Shown piece after piece: positions 61,022-64,000 of a stretch of 64,000 nt of DNA (within the stretch, counting starts at the first letter, position 1; each line of letters begins with the position of its first letter). The position numbers and the translations under genes were made by a program. A model generated the notes under the pieces. It was given only the letters and a program-made list of their open reading frames with translations, searched no databases and was not told the DNA's origin. Source of the stretch: Planctomycetaceae bacterium (GTDB taxonomy: Bacteria; Planctomycetota; Phycisphaerae; Phycisphaerales; SM1A02); NCBI GenBank assembly GCA_947490615.1, contig CANLHK010000002.1, positions 186,001 through 250,000 on the forward strand, read 5' to 3'.

Positions 61022-62731
61022 CTAGCTCTTGGGAAGATCGACGATGAACTGGAACACGCGACCACCTTCGATGCGCCCCAAAGGGTCGTGCAATCGAATG
61101 GTGATGCGCAGTGCGCTTGGGAGCGGGGTGTACGGACCGCGGTTGTTGGCGGATGGATTGGTCGTGCCGTTGTCGTCCTGGTTGAAGCCGAAGACGGCCT
61201 GATAGACACGCTTGGATCCCTGCTCGCCCGAGCAGCGCCAGACTGGACGATCGGCGACAGCTTGATCAGCGCCATTGCGATTGATCGTGCCTTCGACCGA
61301 GCAGACGATGTCGGAGTTGTTGAGGTAGTCCACAACGAGCGGAACGCCGACTGAACCCCACTGCGCGACCTGTCCGTTGTCGGTGAAGTTGGGGCCGTTG
61401 GAGACAGGACGCACAGCGCTGTTTTGAATGTCGCTCTGCGTTCCGTTCACCAGTCGATCAAGTCCGAACCATGGCTGCGCAGCGCGCGGAAGCACAAACA
61501 TGCCAATCGGCTCGCCACCCGATGGAGCGTTGCCCACCGCGTTGGTCCCGCGGCCAGTGCCGTCGGTCCATGTCCACTCAACCTTGAAGCTCGAGCAATT
61601 TGCTGCGAGCACAGGAGCCGTCAGCATCTGGTCGGCCTTCGAAGTACTCGGCGCAGCCTTCTCGACGCGTGGATAGGTCAGATAGAGCGCGCTACTTCCG
61701 TTGCCTCCATTGGCGCTTGTCGCGGGCGCGCCCCAGTCGGCGAGCGTCTGGATCATGCGCAAGCGCGCTGACGGACCATTCCACGGCGCGGTGTAGTTCG
61801 GTGCGATGAAACCAATCGGTTGCACGCCTTGCGCGCCGTCGGCTTGGTAGGCCATCTGGCTGTAGAGGTCGTCGGGCTGCCACTTCACAACATCAACGCG
61901 CCCACTCGGCCAGAGCGGTGCGTAGGTGTTGGGATACTTGTCCGCAAGCGGAACGAGTCGCACAGTCTTGTTGGTGAAGAGCGAGACCGACGCGTTGATT
62001 GCGCCGCTACCAAAGCGTGGAAGCGTGGTGTTGGTCGCGTTGCCACCGCCGTCCACGGTGGTGGGCAAACCGTCGGTTCCCATGAGGGTCGCCAGACGCA
62101 CCAACGGCCAGAGACTCGCCTTGGTCAGCGGAAGATTGCCAGGAGCTTGCGCGGCACCGTCGGTCCAACGCGCGAGTTCCACGCGTCCACCAACCCACGG
62201 CACCACGGGCGCGTTGGTGTTGTCGTAGGAGGTCGGTCCAGTTCCAATCGGAACCGACGGAGCCTGCACGCCATGCCCGTAGTAGATGCGCGCGACGGCG
62301 CTCTCAGGAGTCCATGTCGAAGCGACATTGCCAATGGCGGACGCTTCTTGCGAGCCCGTGTACGCAGTCGTGGTGCGCACACCGCGGGTGAAGAACGCGA
62401 TCTGGTCTGCGCGAATCTCTGCGGTGCCAAGCGATGGATCGACGGACTGGTTTGCGCCGAAGGAGTTCACTTCGACCTGCTGCAGCACCATGAATGCGTT
62501 GCGGGGAAGGTTGGCGAAATCGGCGCGAACCTGCTGCTCAATGGCGGTTGCCGTCTGAATGAGATCCGCGTTGGCTTCAGCGACGGCAGAGACTTTGCTT
62601 GCCGCCGAGAAGATCTTCGCGGCAGCAAGCACCACAACGACAAGCACCGCGACCGCGATGAGCATCTCGGTGAGCGTAAAGGCGCGCAGAGCTTGAATGA
62701 GGCGTGAAGGTCGTGGGTGGCGGCGCATCAC
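61022..62731 (-). CDS. Type IV prepilin-like (PulJ/GspJ-type) protein
   Basis: A 569-residue protein with a class III prepilin leader: basic MMRRHPRPSRLIQALRA, then FTLTEMLIAVAVLVVVVLAAAKIFSA. Cleavage is expected after Ala17 (Gly is usual), giving N-terminal Phe and Glu at +5. The mature part is large (about 550 residues), with beta-rich exported sequence (YLTYPRVEKAAP, CSSFKVEWTWTDG). GspJ is near 200 residues, so this is an enlarged form. The start overlaps the upstream gene by ATGA, and the giant GspK-like gene follows 66 nt later. These three are one operon. Confidence 0.82.
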   Translation of the reverse strand: MMRRHPRPSRLIQALRAFTLTEMLIAVAVLVVVVLAAAKIFSAASKVSAVAEANADLIQTATAIEQQVRADFANLPRNAFMVLQQVEVNSFGANQSVDPSLGTAEIRADQIAFFTRGVRTTTAYTGSQEASAIGNVASTWTPESAVARIYYGHGVQAPSVPIGTGPTSYDNTNAPVVPWVGGRVELARWTDGAAQAPGNLPLTKASLWPLVRLATLMGTDGLPTTVDGGGNATNTTLPRFGSGAINASVSLFTNKTVRLVPLADKYPNTYAPLWPSGRVDVVKWQPDDLYSQMAYQADGAQGVQPIGFIAPNYTAPWNGPSARLRMIQTLADWGAPATSANGGNGSSALYLTYPRVEKAAPSTSKADQMLTAPVLAANCSSFKVEWTWTDGTGRGTNAVGNAPSGGEPIGMFVLPRAAQPWFGLDRLVNGTQSDIQNSAVRPVSNGPNFTDNGQVAQWGSVGVPLVVDYLNNSDIVCSVEGTINRNGADQAVADRPVWRCSGEQGSKRVYQAVFGFNQDDNGTTNPSANNRGPYTPLPSALRITIRLHDPLGRIEGGRVFQFIVDLPKS

Positions 62732-64000
62732 AGTTCCTCCACCGTCACATACACGGGAGTAATCACATTGCCGTTTCGATCGGTGTTGGGCACGAACCAG
62801 ATCGCGCCGATGCCAGCGTGAAATGGCGGAGTCGACGCGGTGCCTGCGGCAAACGGATCGTCAACCCAGAAACCGTTCACGGGCGCAGCAGGCACGATTG
62901 GAATCGGCCGCTGCAACTTCACGGGTCCTTGATTGGGGAAGGCAGAACCCGCCGCACCAGCGACCAATCGCCCGCGCAACACCTCATGGGTGTTGCCGTT
63001 CTGGTCAACCCAAATCTGGCCAGGCGCCATCCAGTCATCCCAGATGCGACCGGGACCGAATGGCTGACCCGCGTGCGTGTTGGGAATCTCATCGGCGGCG
63101 GGCGCAGCGGAGTAACCGTTGGCAGTCGTCATGCCGCCAGCAGCTGCGCCCGTTCGGTTGGGCCAGGAGAGGTTGGTGCCGGGTGTCGGCGCGTAGTAGA
63201 CGAGTGGGATCGGCGGTGAAACTGGATCAGCATCAAAGCTTCCAGCAGGCGCGGTTCCAACGATCGCGGGATCGATGCGCGCAGGCGAGTAGCTGCGCAG
63301 ATCTCCACCAGGCGCAGTCACGCGGTAGACGAACACCGCAACCTGTACACGCCCACCCGTGCGGCGGAACATGCATTCCCAGTAGTACTGCGGTGCTCCT
63401 GGAGGAAGCACCGACGCGCCGAAAGTCTGCGGTCCTTGCGGGAACGAACGCTCCGCAGAGGTGAAGGTGACCGCAGGCTCAAGAAGCCGCTGCGTGACCG
63501 CGTTGGCATTTGCCGCAGCGTCGAGATCCGTGAAGAGCGGGTACTTGCGATAGTTGTACGGAAGCCCGTAGACCGCTTCGTCGGGCGTTGCCGAGCCTGG
63601 CGTGAAGAACAGGCCATCGTTGACTTCATTGGCCATGTTCAGATTGCTGAACGGTTGCAAGCCCGCCTGCTGACGCGTGAAGTTCGCGCTAAAGATGTCG
63701 ATGGCACCTTCGTCGCCTGCGGTCGCGGGATTGTCGAAGACGAACCCAGGACGCATCCAACACCAGTCGCCGCTCGGCACGAGAAGCCGCGCGCCGTTCG
63801 AGGTGTCGAAAGTGCCCGCGATGCCAGGGCCGAGGTAGCTGTTGGCCAGACCGAAGTCTTGGAAGCTCCCGAAATCATCCTGCGAAAGTTTGCTGCGCAG
63901 CGTCGCCAACGCGTTCTTGGCGACGATCGGACCGACGACATCGTCGTTGGCGATGCGCTGCAGGACGATGCCCGCAGGAAAGAGCGCCGAGATCGAGATG
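62728..64000 (-). CDS. Pseudopilin-like protein, N-terminus beyond the window
   Basis: At least 423 residues; the frame is open to the right edge with no stop. The first visible residues, ISISALFPAGIVLQRIANDDVV, resemble the second half of a prepilin helix and the start of the stem helix (PulI/PilV-like proteins commonly show S-x-x-x-A-x-F-P-A-G). The prepilin cleavage site would be just outside. The rest is exported-type sequence with many Asn, Pro and Gly, ending in VITPVYVTVEEL. A TTG start at 63909 is possible formally but would cut the helix off. The stop overlaps the following gene by ATGA. Confidence 0.72.
   Translation of the reverse strand, partial: ISISALFPAGIVLQRIANDDVVGPIVAKNALATLRSKLSQDDFGSFQDFGLANSYLGPGIAGTFDTSNGARLLVPSGDWCWMRPGFVFDNPATAGDEGAIDIFSANFTRQQAGLQPFSNLNMANEVNDGLFFTPGSATPDEAVYGLPYNYRKYPLFTDLDAAANANAVTQRLLEPAVTFTSAERSFPQGPQTFGASVLPPGAPQYYWECMFRRTGGRVQVAVFVYRVTAPGGDLRSYSPARIDPAIVGTAPAGSFDADPVSPPIPLVYYAPTPGTNLSWPNRTGAAAGGMTTANGYSAAPAADEIPNTHAGQPFGPGRIWDDWMAPGQIWVDQNGNTHEVLRGRLVAGAAGSAFPNQGPVKLQRPIPIVPAAPVNGFWVDDPFAAGTASTPPFHAGIGAIWFVPNTDRNGNVITPVYVTVEEL

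Noticed and set aside
1-64000. Prophage, insertion sequence or integrative element
   Set aside because: No transposase, integrase, terminal repeats or att-like duplications at the three tRNA genes; base composition looks uniform by eye.

Overview
The window is a high-GC bacterial chromosome segment with dense housekeeping genes, three tRNA genes and no sign of phage, insertion sequence, CRISPR array or plasmid functions. The gene content suggests a planctomycete, most likely of the Phycisphaerae type. The pointers are a Bacteroidetes/planctomycete-style GlmU-like enzyme beside mreD and polA, a flagellar P-ring (FlgI)-like lipoprotein with no flagellar genes, a pseudopilin cluster with a giant GspK-like protein, many ECF-type sigma factors and secreted proteins of no known family. 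This placement is an inference from gene content, not from a marker tree.

Layout. 0-5 kb: the start of a class V aminotransferase, a 0.9 kb gene-free stretch with 12-bp repeats, lexA, trpA, a HIT protein, a MazG-like pyrophosphatase, tRNA-Arg and an MFS transporter. 4.8-9 kb: an SRPBCC-epimerase fusion and a pair of membrane proteins carrying three copies of an unusual double-CxxC thioredoxin-like domain. 9-12.7 kb (minus strand): an ECF sigma factor operon ending in tilS. 12.9-19.8 kb: a B12-binding-like protein without the cobalamin histidine, ubiE, an amidohydrolase-fold protein without its metal ligands, a lipoprotein, a pseudouridine synthase, a NarL-type regulator, a second sigma factor and a thioredoxin-family protein.

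20-34.8 kb is one long minus-strand block: a TlpA-like protein, rpe, accD, lnt, a HEAT-repeat lipoprotein, a coiled-coil membrane protein, a small membrane protein, mreB-mreC-mreD, the GlmU-like gene and polA. It joins envelope precursor supply, lipoprotein maturation and cell-shape control. 34.9-44.3 kb (plus): pgk-miaA, topA and a large FtsK/SpoIIIE-type ATPase. 44.3-48.4 kb: hrpA on the minus strand. 48.5-55.6 kb: a 23-residue-repeat membrane protein, tRNA-Val, the FlgI-like lipoprotein and smc. 55.7-64 kb (minus): three overlapping or closely spaced pseudopilin-like genes, the first running off the window end.

Two patterns run across the window. Many genes have no Shine-Dalgarno sequence but carry a TAnnnT hexamer 6-9 nt before the start codon, as expected for leaderless mRNAs. 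Degenerate 12-bp tandem repeats built on GAGCTC recur in gene-free stretches at about 0.5, 19.8 and 20.2 kb. The strongest candidates for undescribed biology are the double-CxxC redox pair (6442-8989), the GspK-like pseudopilin operon, the FlgI-like lipoprotein and the FtsK/EccC-like coiled-coil ATPase.
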